DNA of 47,612 nt, taken from Thermoplasmatota archaeon. Its GTDB lineage: Archaea; Thermoplasmatota; Thermoplasmata; Thermoplasmatales; Thermoplasmataceae. Each line of letters begins with the position of its first letter. Within the stretch, counting starts at the first letter, position 1. Positions 32,458-41,282 of this stretch are shown piece after piece. Under the pieces are notes generated by a model. That model made no database searches, was not told the origin of the DNA, and was given only the letters and a program-made list of their open reading frames with translations. A program made the position numbers and the translations under genes. The stretch is taken from NCBI GenBank assembly GCA_023489435.1, contig JAMDCA010000024.1, positions 1 through 47,612 on the forward strand, given 5' to 3'.

Positions 32458-35400
32458 ATGCATCTGGAATCTCTTGAATTGGATAACTTCAAATCGTTTG
32501 GAAACCGCAAGAAGATCATGTTCAAGAATGGCTTCACAGTGATCAGCGGCCCCAACGGAAGCGGTAAGAGCAACATAGGGGATTCTCTCCTTTTTGTCCT
32601 GGGAACTAGATCATCAAAGACCGTAAGAGCCGACAGGCTGGGCGATCTTGTCCACAAAGCCTCCAATGAGAAAAGGAACAGGAATTACTGCAGCGTTACC
32701 GTTACGCTTGACAAGGATGACAGTGATGCACCTGAAGACCAGAGGAAGATTGTGCTTAAAAGGGAGCTTGTGGCAGACACTGAAGGATACAAGTCAAATT
32801 ACTATTTAAACGGCGGAAGGGTCAGGCATACTGATGTCGCCAACCTCCTGGACTCGCTTCACATTTATCTGGACTCATACAGTTTTGTCCTCCAGGGGGA
32901 CATCAACAACATCGTGAAGATGACTGGATTCGAGCGGAGAAAACTCCTGGAGTCCATTTCAGGCATAGAAAGCTTTGATACCCAGATTGACAAGGCAAAG
33001 GTGGAAATTGATGCCATAATGGAAAACCTGTCCAGGCTTGAAGTTCTCACTGAAGAGACAAGGAAGAGAAGAGACCAGCTTGAGGTGGAAAAGAAAAGCG
33101 CTGAACGCTATCTGGAACTCGCAGACAGGCTGGCAAACCTGAGGAAGACCCTTCTCAACATGGAAATTGAAGGGCTAGGGCGTGAACAGAGATCGTACAC
33201 AGACAATCTGGATAAACTGGAGCTTGAAATCACTTCTATTAATGCCTCTATATCAGAATTGGAAGGTCAGCTTGAAAAGAGAAGGGCCAGAGAGGCAGAG
33301 CTCAAGCACAAGCTGGAAGTATCGGGGAACTCGCAACTCAATGAGATCAGGGAGCAGATCGACGGGAAGAGAGTCAGAATTGCAGAGCTGGGTGTAAGCA
33401 TTGAAAACGCCAAGGATCGTGCAGCAGAACTCAAGGAAGAGCTTGAAGAGAGTGTAGATACAATCAAGAAGTCAAAGAAGAAAATTGAATGGCTGGAATC
33501 CAACCGGAACGAAAACGGCCAGACCCTGGAAAAGATAAGGAAGGATATCCAGGAAAGGGCAAATGAGCTTCGTATTCTCAAGGATAAATCCAGCAAGAGC
33601 AATACGCAGATACTGGAAAGGCAGGAGAAAATCAGGGCAAAGGATCTGGAGATTAGGAACCTTGTTTCAGAAATATCTGCGCTTCAGGATTCAAAACAGG
33701 GCAAAACCTCTGAGAGATCACAGATTATTTCCCAGCTGGGGAGCATAGAGGAAAGAAAGAAAGATCTGGAATTCAACATAAGGGATGCGCTTTGGAGACT
33801 CAAGGACATTGAAAAGGAAGTTGGGGGAAATAAGAGAAGTTACGAGGACCTCAATGCAAGATATTACAAGCTGAAGAACAGGCTGGACGATCTGAGGAAA
33901 CGAAAAGACCAGATTCAGCAGGAACTGAACAGGATAGGGAGAGAGCATGCCCAGCTTCAGGCCACAACTTCCACAAAGTCAGGAATCCAGAACAGGGCAC
34001 TCACAACCGTGATGAATGCAAGGAACAGGAACAGCATAAGCGGAATCCACGGCACAATCAGAGAACTTATTAATTTTGACGACGAATTCAGGTCCGCTAT
34101 AGAAGCCTCTGCAGGTTCCAGGCTCAACTCTGTTGTGGTTGAGGATGATGGGGTTGCAGAAGAGTGCCTTAATCTCCTGAAAACAGAAAAATCGGGAAAG
34201 CTTACTTTTCTCCCAATCAACAAGGTACTTCCAGGCAGGCCAAGAGGAAAGGCAATTACCGTTCACCAGTCCGAAGGCTCAAGAGGCTATGTATTCGAGA
34301 AGGTATCATTTGATCAGAAGTACCAGGGAATAATCTGGTACGCATTCCAGGATACAGTCATAATCCAGGATGTTAAGACTGCAAGGAGGTATATGGTCGG
34401 GGTACGCCTCGTTACCATGGACGGCGATATTTTCGAGGCAAGCGGAGCAATAACCGGCGGGTACATGGACAAGACCCGGTCTGCTGCAGATATCGAACAG
34501 AAGATGGGGAAACTGTCCACAGAAATGAGGGAGCTTTCCCTTGAACTTGAAGGCCTTGATTCTGAGATAAACAGCATGGAGTCGGAATTTGAGACTGTAT
34601 CGCAGCAGCTCAGGGAAACTTCGAGAGACGAAGGCTCAAGGCAGACAGAGATCCAACAGTACAGGAAAATCTCCGAAGAAGGCAAAGGGCAGATTGACCA
34701 GTTCAATGCAAGCATAGAAAAACTTTCCCAGGGCCTTAAGATTTCAGAAGAGGGCATAAGGCACATTGAACACGATATCAAAGAACTGCAGGATAAGTCA
34801 GAAACCATTGACAGTGAAAAGACCAGGCTTTTCGAGGAAATAAGGGAACTATCGCCGAAATATGCTGAAAGGGAATCCGCACTTGAGGAAAGCCTTTCAG
34901 GATTGAGGGAGAAAGAGACAGAATTTTCCTCGGAACTGAGCAGGATTAATGCTGACATAAACAACATCAATGAGAGAATTCAGGAGCTGGAAGTAAAGAA
35001 CAGTGAAATGACTTCTGACATTTCAAAGCTTCAGGAACAGAAGAAATCCACAGAAATAGAAGTGAAGGTGGAGAATGAGGAACTTTCAAAACTAAGGGCA
35101 GTGGAAGCAGAAATATCAGAAAAATCCAGAGAGATTGTGGAAGCGCTCAACAGCAATGAAACCGAGATGAGAAAGACAGAGGAGCGCATAGAGATCAACA
35201 ATTCAAATATCTCTGCTAAAAGGGAAATTATACTCTCGCTGCAGATCAAGATAGAAAATATAGAATCCAAGATTGTGGAAGTGAAGCTGGAGATGGAGAC
35301 TGTTGGGGGCAGAGTCCTGGAAGACAGAAAGTCCACTCCCGAAATCAAGAGGGAAATTGAAGGATGCAACATTTCAATTGCAGAGCTTGGTCCAGTAAAC

Positions 35401-36000
35401 CAGAGAGCCATTGAGGATTACGGAATTGTATCAAAGGACCTGGAGGCCCTTGTATCTGAAGTTGGGAACATGAATTCTGAGAAGGCGGATCTGGAAGCCC
35501 TCACAGCCAAATTGAACGAACAGAAAACACGGGCATTCATGGAAATGTACCACGCCATCAACGATAACATGAAGATCATTTACAGGGAAATTTCAGGGGG
35601 CGGAGAAGCACTCCTTGAGATGTCTGATGAAAGCGATCCCCTAAATTCGGAAGTGCACATCAGGGCGAGGCCCAAGGGAACAAACTTCTCAAAGATCGAA
35701 GCATTGAGCGGTGGGGAAAAGAGCCTCACAGCACTTTCATTCATACTGGCAGTGCAGAGAATTAACCCGTCACCAATTTATTACCTTGACGAGGTGGATA
35801 TGTTCCTTGACGGAGCCAATGCCGAAAGAGTGGGCAAGATGTTCAGGTCAAACTCCAACACGTCCCAGGTGTTTGCCGTTTCTCTGAGGAAAGCCATGCT
35901 CAAGTATGCGGACAATGTCATTGGTGTAACGAGCTTTGACCAGGAGAACACGGAGGTTTTTGAGAAGTATGTGGGCAGTGACCAGGAGGCATTAACGTGA
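32458..36000 (+). CDS. smc: Chromosome segregation protein SMC
   Basis: SMC ATPase of 1180 residues that organises the chromosome by forming a DNA-embracing ring with ScpA. Walker A is GPNGSGKSNIGDSLLFVLG (about 27-45). The first coiled-coil arm runs to about 505, the hinge (ISGIHGTIRELINFDDE to about 680) follows, then the second arm. The C-terminal head carries the ABC signature LSGGEKSLTALSFILA and Walker B IYYLDEVDMFLD. The ATP-binding residues are intact. The scpA start overlaps its stop by 4 nt (GTGA), so the two are translationally coupled. Confidence 0.97.
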   Translation: MHLESLELDNFKSFGNRKKIMFKNGFTVISGPNGSGKSNIGDSLLFVLGTRSSKTVRADRLGDLVHKASNEKRNRNYCSVTVTLDKDDSDAPEDQRKIVLKRELVADTEGYKSNYYLNGGRVRHTDVANLLDSLHIYLDSYSFVLQGDINNIVKMTGFERRKLLESISGIESFDTQIDKAKVEIDAIMENLSRLEVLTEETRKRRDQLEVEKKSAERYLELADRLANLRKTLLNMEIEGLGREQRSYTDNLDKLELEITSINASISELEGQLEKRRAREAELKHKLEVSGNSQLNEIREQIDGKRVRIAELGVSIENAKDRAAELKEELEESVDTIKKSKKKIEWLESNRNENGQTLEKIRKDIQERANELRILKDKSSKSNTQILERQEKIRAKDLEIRNLVSEISALQDSKQGKTSERSQIISQLGSIEERKKDLEFNIRDALWRLKDIEKEVGGNKRSYEDLNARYYKLKNRLDDLRKRKDQIQQELNRIGREHAQLQATTSTKSGIQNRALTTVMNARNRNSISGIHGTIRELINFDDEFRSAIEASAGSRLNSVVVEDDGVAEECLNLLKTEKSGKLTFLPINKVLPGRPRGKAITVHQSEGSRGYVFEKVSFDQKYQGIIWYAFQDTVIIQDVKTARRYMVGVRLVTMDGDIFEASGAITGGYMDKTRSAADIEQKMGKLSTEMRELSLELEGLDSEINSMESEFETVSQQLRETSRDEGSRQTEIQQYRKISEEGKGQIDQFNASIEKLSQGLKISEEGIRHIEHDIKELQDKSETIDSEKTRLFEEIRELSPKYAERESALEESLSGLREKETEFSSELSRINADINNINERIQELEVKNSEMTSDISKLQEQKKSTEIEVKVENEELSKLRAVEAEISEKSREIVEALNSNETEMRKTEERIEINNSNISAKREIILSLQIKIENIESKIVEVKLEMETVGGRVLEDRKSTPEIKREIEGCNISIAELGPVNQRAIEDYGIVSKDLEALVSEVGNMNSEKADLEALTAKLNEQKTRAFMEMYHAINDNMKIIYREISGGGEALLEMSDESDPLNSEVHIRARPKGTNFSKIEALSGGEKSLTALSFILAVQRINPSPIYYLDEVDMFLDGANAERVGKMFRSNSNTSQVFAVSLRKAMLKYADNVIGVTSFDQENTEVFEKYVGSDQEALT

Positions 36001-36770
36001 ATCAGGCTGAGGTAATGCAGAGCCTTGTCGTGCAGGGGACACTTCTCGAGAGTGACACCAAGTACTATGTTGAACTCCTGAATCACGACGTATCGGCTGT
36101 TGAATACAAGGACCCTGTGGAAAGGACGGTAGCATCGGTATTCAAGATGTGCCTTGATGGATCCATTGATCCATGGGACATTGACCTCAAAGCCTTTGTA
36201 AAAGTCTTCTCAGAAATAGTGGATGAGAACTTCAGGGACTTTGGCGCGGCTGGTTACCTCATATACCAGGCGTGGAAGATCCTCAATGTGAAAACCGTAA
36301 ATTCCCTGCAAAAGAGGCTTGTATTTGAAAATGGGGAAGAGAACGGGGAATATCCTGATGAAATTGAACAATTCTTCGAACCCCTTGAACTTTCAGTGAG
36401 GGAGCCTGTGAAGCATCAGGAGAAACGCAAGGTTTTCCTGGTTGAGTTGCTGGACGCAATGCGTGACGCTTACCGTGTAACACCGCATCATGGGCAGAAG
36501 AAGGAAATTCTCAGGGTTGAGCACACTGAAACAACCATTGAGGAGATCGTTTCAGGCATGCACGCGGAGGAGCCTGAGGAGGAGATCAACAGTGTCTACC
36601 AGACTCTTCTTCAGCATGGAATAGACGGTTTCATGGAAGAGTTATGGAACCTTTCCGAACTTAGCAGGGGGTCATTCTTCGTTTACTGCATGTTCCTCAT
36701 GAGAGAGAAGAAAATCCGCCTTTCTCAGGAAGTTCCATATGGGGTAATACGCATTGAAAAGCCGGAATAA
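35997..36770 (+). CDS. scpA: Segregation and condensation protein A (kleisin)
   Basis: Kleisin subunit that bridges the two SMC heads, 257 residues. The N-terminal part has the family motif DPWDIDLKAFVKVFSEIV and continues with GYLIYQAWKIL. A charged middle linker follows, and the C-terminal winged helix includes SRGSFFVYCMFLMREKKIRLSQE. The start is the GTG overlapping the smc stop. No scpB is adjacent; the next genes encode a two-piece nuclease, the first of which starts within the last 17 nt of scpA. Confidence 0.93.
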   Translation: MNQAEVMQSLVVQGTLLESDTKYYVELLNHDVSAVEYKDPVERTVASVFKMCLDGSIDPWDIDLKAFVKVFSEIVDENFRDFGAAGYLIYQAWKILNVKTVNSLQKRLVFENGEENGEYPDEIEQFFEPLELSVREPVKHQEKRKVFLVELLDAMRDAYRVTPHHGQKKEILRVEHTETTIEEIVSGMHAEEPEEEINSVYQTLLQHGIDGFMEELWNLSELSRGSFFVYCMFLMREKKIRLSQEVPYGVIRIEKPE

Positions 36771-37014
36771 TCCTGCTGCTGATCAGGAATTCATCAGCGC
36801 TTCTGAAATCTCAAAGTACGTTTTCTGCAATGTTTCGTGGTACCTTGATAAAGAGGGGGCCCCAAGGAATCCCGGTTCGGGGATCAGGATGCAGAGGGGA
36901 GTCCAGTCACACTCATCACTGAAGAAAAGGCACAGGATAACTCAAATTGCAACATATGCAGTCATTCTGGTTGCACTTGTGATTTCCGGATATATTTTCA
37001 TCTCACTTTACTGA
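36754..37014 (+). CDS. N-terminal part of a split, membrane-tethered Cas4-like nuclease
   Basis: An 86-residue protein starting at a TTG that overlaps scpA. Residues 13-53 resemble the beginning of Cas4/RecB-type PD-(D/E)XK nucleases: SASEISKYVFCNVSWYL holds C25, the position of the first Fe-S cysteine, and MQRGVQSH gives the conserved His (H53). A basic patch KKRHR precedes one transmembrane helix (63-85), placing the domain in the cytoplasm by the positive-inside rule, and the protein ends SLY just outside. It lacks the catalytic Asp/Glu/Lys, which are in the next gene, one base downstream in another frame. It could be a genuine two-chain enzyme or a frameshifted single gene. Confidence 0.75.
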   Translation: MKSRNNPAADQEFISASEISKYVFCNVSWYLDKEGAPRNPGSGIRMQRGVQSHSSLKKRHRITQIATYAVILVALVISGYIFISLY

Positions 37015-37015
37015 T

Positions 37016-37537
37016 ATGTCTTCCTTCTGGCTTATTCTGCTCCTTCTGATTCTTCTGGTGCTTCTTTTTGCAGGTGGAAAGCTAAGGAAAAAGGAAAAAA
37101 GCTATGCCATACCAAAAGGCAAGGAAGTGTACGAGGATCTCGAGACAAAGGGCAAGATATTGCGCTCATACAGGTATGGACTTTCGGGAAAACCTGACAT
37201 GATCAAAAGGAAGGGCAACTTGCTCATTCCATATGAATACAAGACCACCGATGCCAAAGTTCCTAGGGACGGACACATCTACCAGATGGTTGCTTATTTC
37301 ATCATTCTCGCCGATCTTTACCCTCACCTAGATATCCCTTACGGGGTGCTAAAATACAAGAACCAGGCATTCAGGATAGACAATCTTCCGGAGAACAGGA
37401 ACCGGGTCCTCAGAATAATGGATGAGATGCGGATGACCCACATGGAACCTGCAAGGATCCACAATAATTCCGGCAGGTGCTTCAAGTGTTCATATAATGG
37501 TATTTGCCAGCAAAAATTAATTAGTTCCAAACAATAG
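37016..37537 (+). CDS. C-terminal catalytic part of a split, membrane-tethered Cas4-like PD-(D/E)XK nuclease
   Basis: A 173-residue protein that begins with a transmembrane helix (about 3-20) followed by basic KLRKKEK, so the remainder is cytoplasmic. It carries the nuclease core: GLSGKPDMI (D61), YEYKTT (E74, K76) and the helix HIYQMVAYF (Q90). C-terminal cysteines C155, C158 and C164 (CFKCSYNGIC) match the Cas4 C-x2-C-x5-C pattern for three of four Fe-S ligands. The fourth (C25) is in the preceding small protein. Order and content suggest that the two chains assemble through a helical hairpin in the membrane. The gene lies in the smc-scpA operon and ends 13 nt before TyrRS; no other CRISPR gene is present. 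Confidence 0.82.
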   Translation: MSSFWLILLLLILLVLLFAGGKLRKKEKSYAIPKGKEVYEDLETKGKILRSYRYGLSGKPDMIKRKGNLLIPYEYKTTDAKVPRDGHIYQMVAYFIILADLYPHLDIPYGVLKYKNQAFRIDNLPENRNRVLRIMDEMRMTHMEPARIHNNSGRCFKCSYNGICQQKLISSKQ

Positions 37538-37549
37538 TCGAACCTCTAT

Positions 37550-38536
37550 ATGCCGCTACTGGAAGCCCTTTCAAGAAACATGGAGGAAGTTATCACCCAT
37601 GAGGAAATCAAAGCTCTCAAGAACACTGGTGCAAAGGCATATTTTGGCATAGAGCCATCTGGACTGCCCCATATTGCAACTGGTTTCCTCTGGGCAAAGA
37701 AGATGACGGAAGTCTACAACCAGGGTATTGAAACAATTATATTTCTCGCAGACTGGCACGCCATGATAAATGACAAGCTTGACGGGGACCTCGAAAAGAT
37801 AAGGCAGAGCGGGGAAACCATATTGAAAACCATGAAAGCATTCGGCCTTCCGGATGGAGTAAAGTTTGTGTGGGCAAAGGATCTTGTTGCAAATTCTGAT
37901 TACTGGAAACTGCTTCTGCAGGTGGCAAAGAACTCAAACCTTTCAAGGGTCACCAGGGCACTCCCAATTATGGGGAGAAGCGAGGAGGACGCGGAGAAGG
38001 ATTTCAGCAAATTCATTTACCCTCTTATGCAGGTAACTGACATATTCTACATGGATCTGGATATCGCCTTTGGTGGCATGGATCAAAGGCATGCTCACAT
38101 GCTTGCCAGAGACATTGCCGAAAAGATGGGCAAGAAGAAAGTCATATCGATTCACGGTCCCCTGCTGGGCAGCCTCAAAGGGTCCGGCAGGATGGACACT
38201 TTCAAGAAGATGTCCAAGAGTGATCCGGATTCGGCTATATTCATATCAGACTCAAGAGAAGAGGTCAACCGCAAGCTAAAAGGTGCCTTCTGTCCCACAG
38301 GGCAGGTTGATGGAAACCCTGTCATGGATTTGTTCAAGCATGTGGTTTTTCCTTACATAGGGCACGAGATAACCATACACCGGCCTCCAAGCAAGGGCGG
38401 GGAGCTTCAGGTAAACACTTTCGATGAACTGAAGACGCGATTTCTCAAAAATGAGATCCATCCAATGGATCTAAAAACAGCGGCAGCCGACTCTTTGAAC
38501 GAAATGATTGAACCTGGAAGAGCAGTTTTCAGGTGA
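37550..38536 (+). CDS. tyrS: Tyrosyl-tRNA synthetase
   Basis: Class I aminoacyl-tRNA synthetase of 328 residues, the compact archaeal/eukaryotic type without an S4 domain. Tyrosine pocket and HIGH region: AYFGIEPSGLPHIATGF, where the normal HLGH/HVAY reads HIATG. Further motifs are LADWHAMIND, YPLMQVTDIFYMDLDIAFGG followed by MDQRHAHMLAR, and KMSKSDPDSAIFISD as the KMSKS loop. TrpRS is less likely because of the GGMDQR tyrosine-type motif. It is encoded 12 nt after the nuclease and may share the smc operon transcript. Confidence 0.93.
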   Translation: MPLLEALSRNMEEVITHEEIKALKNTGAKAYFGIEPSGLPHIATGFLWAKKMTEVYNQGIETIIFLADWHAMINDKLDGDLEKIRQSGETILKTMKAFGLPDGVKFVWAKDLVANSDYWKLLLQVAKNSNLSRVTRALPIMGRSEEDAEKDFSKFIYPLMQVTDIFYMDLDIAFGGMDQRHAHMLARDIAEKMGKKKVISIHGPLLGSLKGSGRMDTFKKMSKSDPDSAIFISDSREEVNRKLKGAFCPTGQVDGNPVMDLFKHVVFPYIGHEITIHRPPSKGGELQVNTFDELKTRFLKNEIHPMDLKTAAADSLNEMIEPGRAVFR

Positions 38537-38540
38537 TCCT

Positions 38541-38690
38541 TTATTTCATTTTTTCCAGAATGACGGCATCACCATCAAAGTAGTATCCCAGAATGTCCTC
38601 AGGATTAATCCCAAGCCTTTCTGACACTTTTCTGGGAAGTGTAATTCTCAGTGAGCTACCCCTTTTTGAAACGTGCGAAACATCAAGCAA
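38541..38690 (-). CDS. Small AbrB/SpoVT-like DNA-binding protein (below ORF-track cutoff)
   Basis: Minus-strand ORF of 49 codons with a TTG start: MLDVSHVSKRGSSLRITLPR then KVSERLGINPEDILGYYFDG and DAVILEKMK. This is the swapped-hairpin AbrB fold, with the typical pattern of a serine/arginine-rich first strand, LPRKV, 'LGINPEDIL' and a final hydrophobic strand. Such proteins act as transcription regulators or antitoxins; no toxin gene is adjacent. A TATA box (TTTATATA on the minus strand, 38732-38741) lies about 45-50 nt upstream. The exact start is uncertain because the frame stays open to a stop at 38742-38744 and lacks an ATG. Confidence 0.72.
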   Translation of the reverse strand: MLDVSHVSKRGSSLRITLPRKVSERLGINPEDILGYYFDGDAVILEKMK

Positions 38691-38731
38691 TATCTTAGTT
38701 TTCTCAGCCGTAAAGAATGTATCCCCGTTAA

Positions 38732-38741
38732 GGTATATAAA
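38732..38741 (-). promoter_or_regulatory. TATA box of the AbrB-like gene
   Basis: Read on the minus strand, AGTTTATATACC is a strong archaeal TATA element in the gap downstream of FEN1. It gives the small gene its own promoter; the remaining bases up to 38848 hold only AT-rich DNA and a GTTG-4nt-CAAC stem. Confidence 0.45.
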
Positions 38742-38848
38742 CTAATTGCATCATTGTAAGTTGTTTGCAACATTTCTAATGATGAACTAATTCTTATAAT
38801 TCCCGTTGTGGTTATGATAAAGAATAGGTAAAATGTTCAATTTGGCAC

Positions 38849-39868
38849 TCAGAAAAAAGAGTCAAGGCTCTTCTGGGATTGTTTATGTTGCAGGTCCTGC
38901 AGTGTTCCAATATAGTTTTCTATTCTGTTGAAGGCAAATCCATGTTCGCTGCAGAGGAAATCCACTATTTTTGACGGTTCCGGCTTCTGCATCTGAACAT
39001 TTGCACCTTCATCGTAAGGTGGATTCCTGAAAAGGTCAAGAATCTGCTCTAAATTGTCTATTGATGCTTCTTTTGCCTTCAGTGCGCCGTAAATATCACC
39101 GTGTTTCCTTATAAGGTTCAGTGCGGTTTTGGCGCCAACCTTGTATATGCCTCTGTTGAAATCCGTGCCAACGAGTATTCCGATGTGAATCAGTTGCTCG
39201 TGAGTTATCTGAAGTTTCTCAAGATTCTCCCCAAGGTCCATGTACTCCGGAACCACATTTATGTACATGTTTCTCCCAGGTACTTTTCTCCTCCCAAAAT
39301 ACGTGAAATTCCTGAAGACTCTCTTTGCGCCAAACATGAGGCAGTCATAGTCCTGGGACACAACACCGTCAACTAGACCCTTCTTCGACATCATTGAAGC
39401 CTGTGCCTCTCCTTCTGATGGGGCGACCAGATTGGGGACACCCATGTAGTCTAGCAGGGTGCGTGCCTCATTAACCATCTCCCGCGTAAGATGGCTTGTG
39501 CGTGCAGAGAGCGATCGGACTCTCTCCTCATTTCCTGCAGCTCTGGCCTCCTCCAGCTCCAACTTGGCTTTCTCTTTCATAAGGACTCTTGCCTCTATGG
39601 TCCTGTTCTTCAGCTCCGAAGGCTTTCCGTCAAATACGTAAACAGGCTTGATTCCAGCTTCAATCATGTTGATGGTCCTGTAGAATATCCCGGAGAGGTG
39701 GGAGGTTACCCTGCCCATGGAATCCATTAGTGGAGTGCCATCAGGTTGCCTGATGCTGCTTAAAAACTGGTAAAGTATGTTATAGCCGTCTATGCTGAGA
39801 GTCATGCCGCCCTGTTCTTTCAGGGAAGTCTGGTGCTTCACAAGTATCCCGGAAATATCTACTCCCAT
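38849..39868 (-). CDS. fen: Flap endonuclease 1
   Basis: Structure-specific 5' nuclease that removes flaps in Okazaki fragment processing and repair, about 339 residues. It begins MGVDISGIL, the conserved FEN1 N-terminus, which is why I choose the ATG at 39868 over the two upstream candidates. Metal ligands occur in LSIDGYN, VYVFDGKPSELK, APSEGEAQA, VSQDYDCLMFG and GILVGTDFN; a helix-hairpin-helix (GAKTALNLIRKHG) follows. The C-terminus QKSLDSFF is a perfect PIP box for PCNA. The ORF overlaps radB, so it is translated with it. Confidence 0.97.
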   Translation of the reverse strand: MGVDISGILVKHQTSLKEQGGMTLSIDGYNILYQFLSSIRQPDGTPLMDSMGRVTSHLSGIFYRTINMIEAGIKPVYVFDGKPSELKNRTIEARVLMKEKAKLELEEARAAGNEERVRSLSARTSHLTREMVNEARTLLDYMGVPNLVAPSEGEAQASMMSKKGLVDGVVSQDYDCLMFGAKRVFRNFTYFGRRKVPGRNMYINVVPEYMDLGENLEKLQITHEQLIHIGILVGTDFNRGIYKVGAKTALNLIRKHGDIYGALKAKEASIDNLEQILDLFRNPPYDEGANVQMQKPEPSKIVDFLCSEHGFAFNRIENYIGTLQDLQHKQSQKSLDSFF

Positions 39869-39873
39869 ATGCA

Positions 39874-40569
39874 TCACTCACATGACAGGCCGTACTCTGT
39901 GATCTTGAATTCTTTTGCTGTCCCTTCCTTGATTGACCTGTGCTTGACCACCACTAGCCTTCTCTTTCCGTCCTTGGTTTTTTCAACCCTGTAGATTGCT
40001 TTCATCACATGATCGATGACGTAGCCCCCGAAGGGATGCAAGTTCCCGGAGTCAGGGCTCTGGTATATCTGGTTGGTCAGCAGGACAGGTACCCTGAACT
40101 TCAGGGCAGAAGCAGCAAGGCTGCTCAATTCCTTCTGGAAACCTGCAGCGCGGGTCACTGCATCACCTGATGCTTCAAGGCGGAAGTATTCCGTAAATGA
40201 GTCTATGATTATGAGCCTGACTTTCCTCGACTTCTCCAGAATCTTTGGTACCCTGAGAATTGCAAGATCCTGGTCTTCCAGGGACGATACCCTGTAAAGG
40301 ATAAGCCCGTCTGCCATTGAACTGTCTCCTCCTGAAATCTGGAGAAAACGTTCAACGGAAAAGCCCTCTGTATCAAGATAAAGAACCTGGCCCCCTTCCC
40401 TGATGGTGGAAATTGCAAACTGCATGCTGATGTTTGTCTTGCCAGCTCCGCCCTCTCCAAATATTTCTGTAATCACCTCTGATTCAAGGCCGCCGCCGGT
40501 CAGTTCATCCAGACAGCTGATTCCAATGGGAATCTTACCGGGCAGAGAGGACAGATCAACTTTTTCCAT
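39874..40569 (-). CDS. radB: DNA repair and recombination protein RadB
   Basis: RecA/RadA paralogue of 231 residues without the N-terminal helix-hairpin-helix domain, as expected for euryarchaeal RadB, which assists RadA. Walker A is FGEGGAGKTN and Walker B RLIIIDSF; LDELTGGGLESE and the VLLTNQIY segment are typical of the family. The stop lies at the FEN1 start region, and it is 50 nt downstream of the HAD phosphatase gene, so ProRS, phosphatase, RadB and FEN1 probably share a transcript. Confidence 0.95.
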   Translation of the reverse strand: MEKVDLSSLPGKIPIGISCLDELTGGGLESEVITEIFGEGGAGKTNISMQFAISTIREGGQVLYLDTEGFSVERFLQISGGDSSMADGLILYRVSSLEDQDLAILRVPKILEKSRKVRLIIIDSFTEYFRLEASGDAVTRAAGFQKELSSLAASALKFRVPVLLTNQIYQSPDSGNLHPFGGYVIDHVMKAIYRVEKTKDGKRRLVVVKHRSIKEGTAKEFKITEYGLSCE

Positions 40570-40619
40570 CTACCACTAAATTGACTGCATGTTATAAATA
40601 ATACTATGCCGGAAGCGTT

Positions 40620-41276
40620 TTACTGCTTTTGAATCTGCTCTAGAACTGCCCTTAAATCATTTCCTGTAAGGGTAATTGAGGCATTCTTGATCATGGAATG
40701 TTCGTGGGGGTTGAAAGCGATTGAGTATCCCGAATGCCTGAAAAGGGCCACATCCTGAAGCGTGTCCCCAACACTGAAGGTTTCCTCCTCTGTAATCCCG
40801 AGGCGTTTCTGGAGGTCCTGGAGTATCAGGTCTTTTCTTTTCGGGTCCACCATAACGGTACCATCCGGAATGATTTCACCGTTTCCACTGGTTTTGATGA
40901 TGTTTGCGTGAATCTCATTAAACTCGCCTATTTTTCCAATTCTTTCAGCAAGCCAGTATATCCCCCCTGAAATTATGGCAGTCCTAATACCGTCTCTTCT
41001 CAGTGATGACATAGTTTCAGTTATTCCATTTCTCAGCGGAACCTTTTCGAGTATATCTTTCACCAAACTGGAAGGAACAGTGCCCATTTTTTTAATCCAG
41101 AGTTCCACGTCGCTTCGGAGAAATTCTATGTAGGGCAGTTCACCTTTCCTGTAAAGGGACAGGTTCATGAGGTTGTCAACGCCAATCTCCCTGTGGACAA
41201 ATTCCCAGCTGCTGGGTATCTGTGTAAGAACCCCGTCCATGTCGAATACTGCCAGTTTGAAATTTGTTCTTTCCAT
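40620..41276 (-). CDS. HAD-superfamily phosphatase, SerB-like
   Basis: A 218-residue haloacid dehalogenase phosphatase. Motif I is FDMDGVLT (nucleophile and acid Asp pair), motif II is IISGG, motif III Lys is in DPKRKDL, and motif IV is VGDTLQDVALF. A helical cap after motif I, typical of phosphoserine phosphatase-like enzymes, is present. Thus a small-molecule phosphatase, possibly phosphoserine, is likely; the substrate cannot be proven from sequence. It sits six bases downstream of proS. Confidence 0.88.
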   Translation of the reverse strand: MERTNFKLAVFDMDGVLTQIPSSWEFVHREIGVDNLMNLSLYRKGELPYIEFLRSDVELWIKKMGTVPSSLVKDILEKVPLRNGITETMSSLRRDGIRTAIISGGIYWLAERIGKIGEFNEIHANIIKTSGNGEIIPDGTVMVDPKRKDLILQDLQKRLGITEEETFSVGDTLQDVALFRHSGYSIAFNPHEHSMIKNASITLTGNDLRAVLEQIQKQ

Positions 41277-41282
41277 TTCAGT

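Noticed and set aside
34314-34970. 218-codon Ser/Leu-rich antisense ORF within smc
   Set aside because: It reads the complement of the Glu/Lys-rich coiled coil; low complexity and no domain.
36754-37537. CRISPR-Cas locus suggested by the Cas4-like genes
   Set aside because: No repeat array, cas1, cas2 or other cas gene is seen in the window; the neighbours are smc, scpA and tyrS.
38779-38785. ATGATGA resembling box C of a C/D guide RNA
   Set aside because: No box D (CTGA) follows at a suitable distance on that strand.
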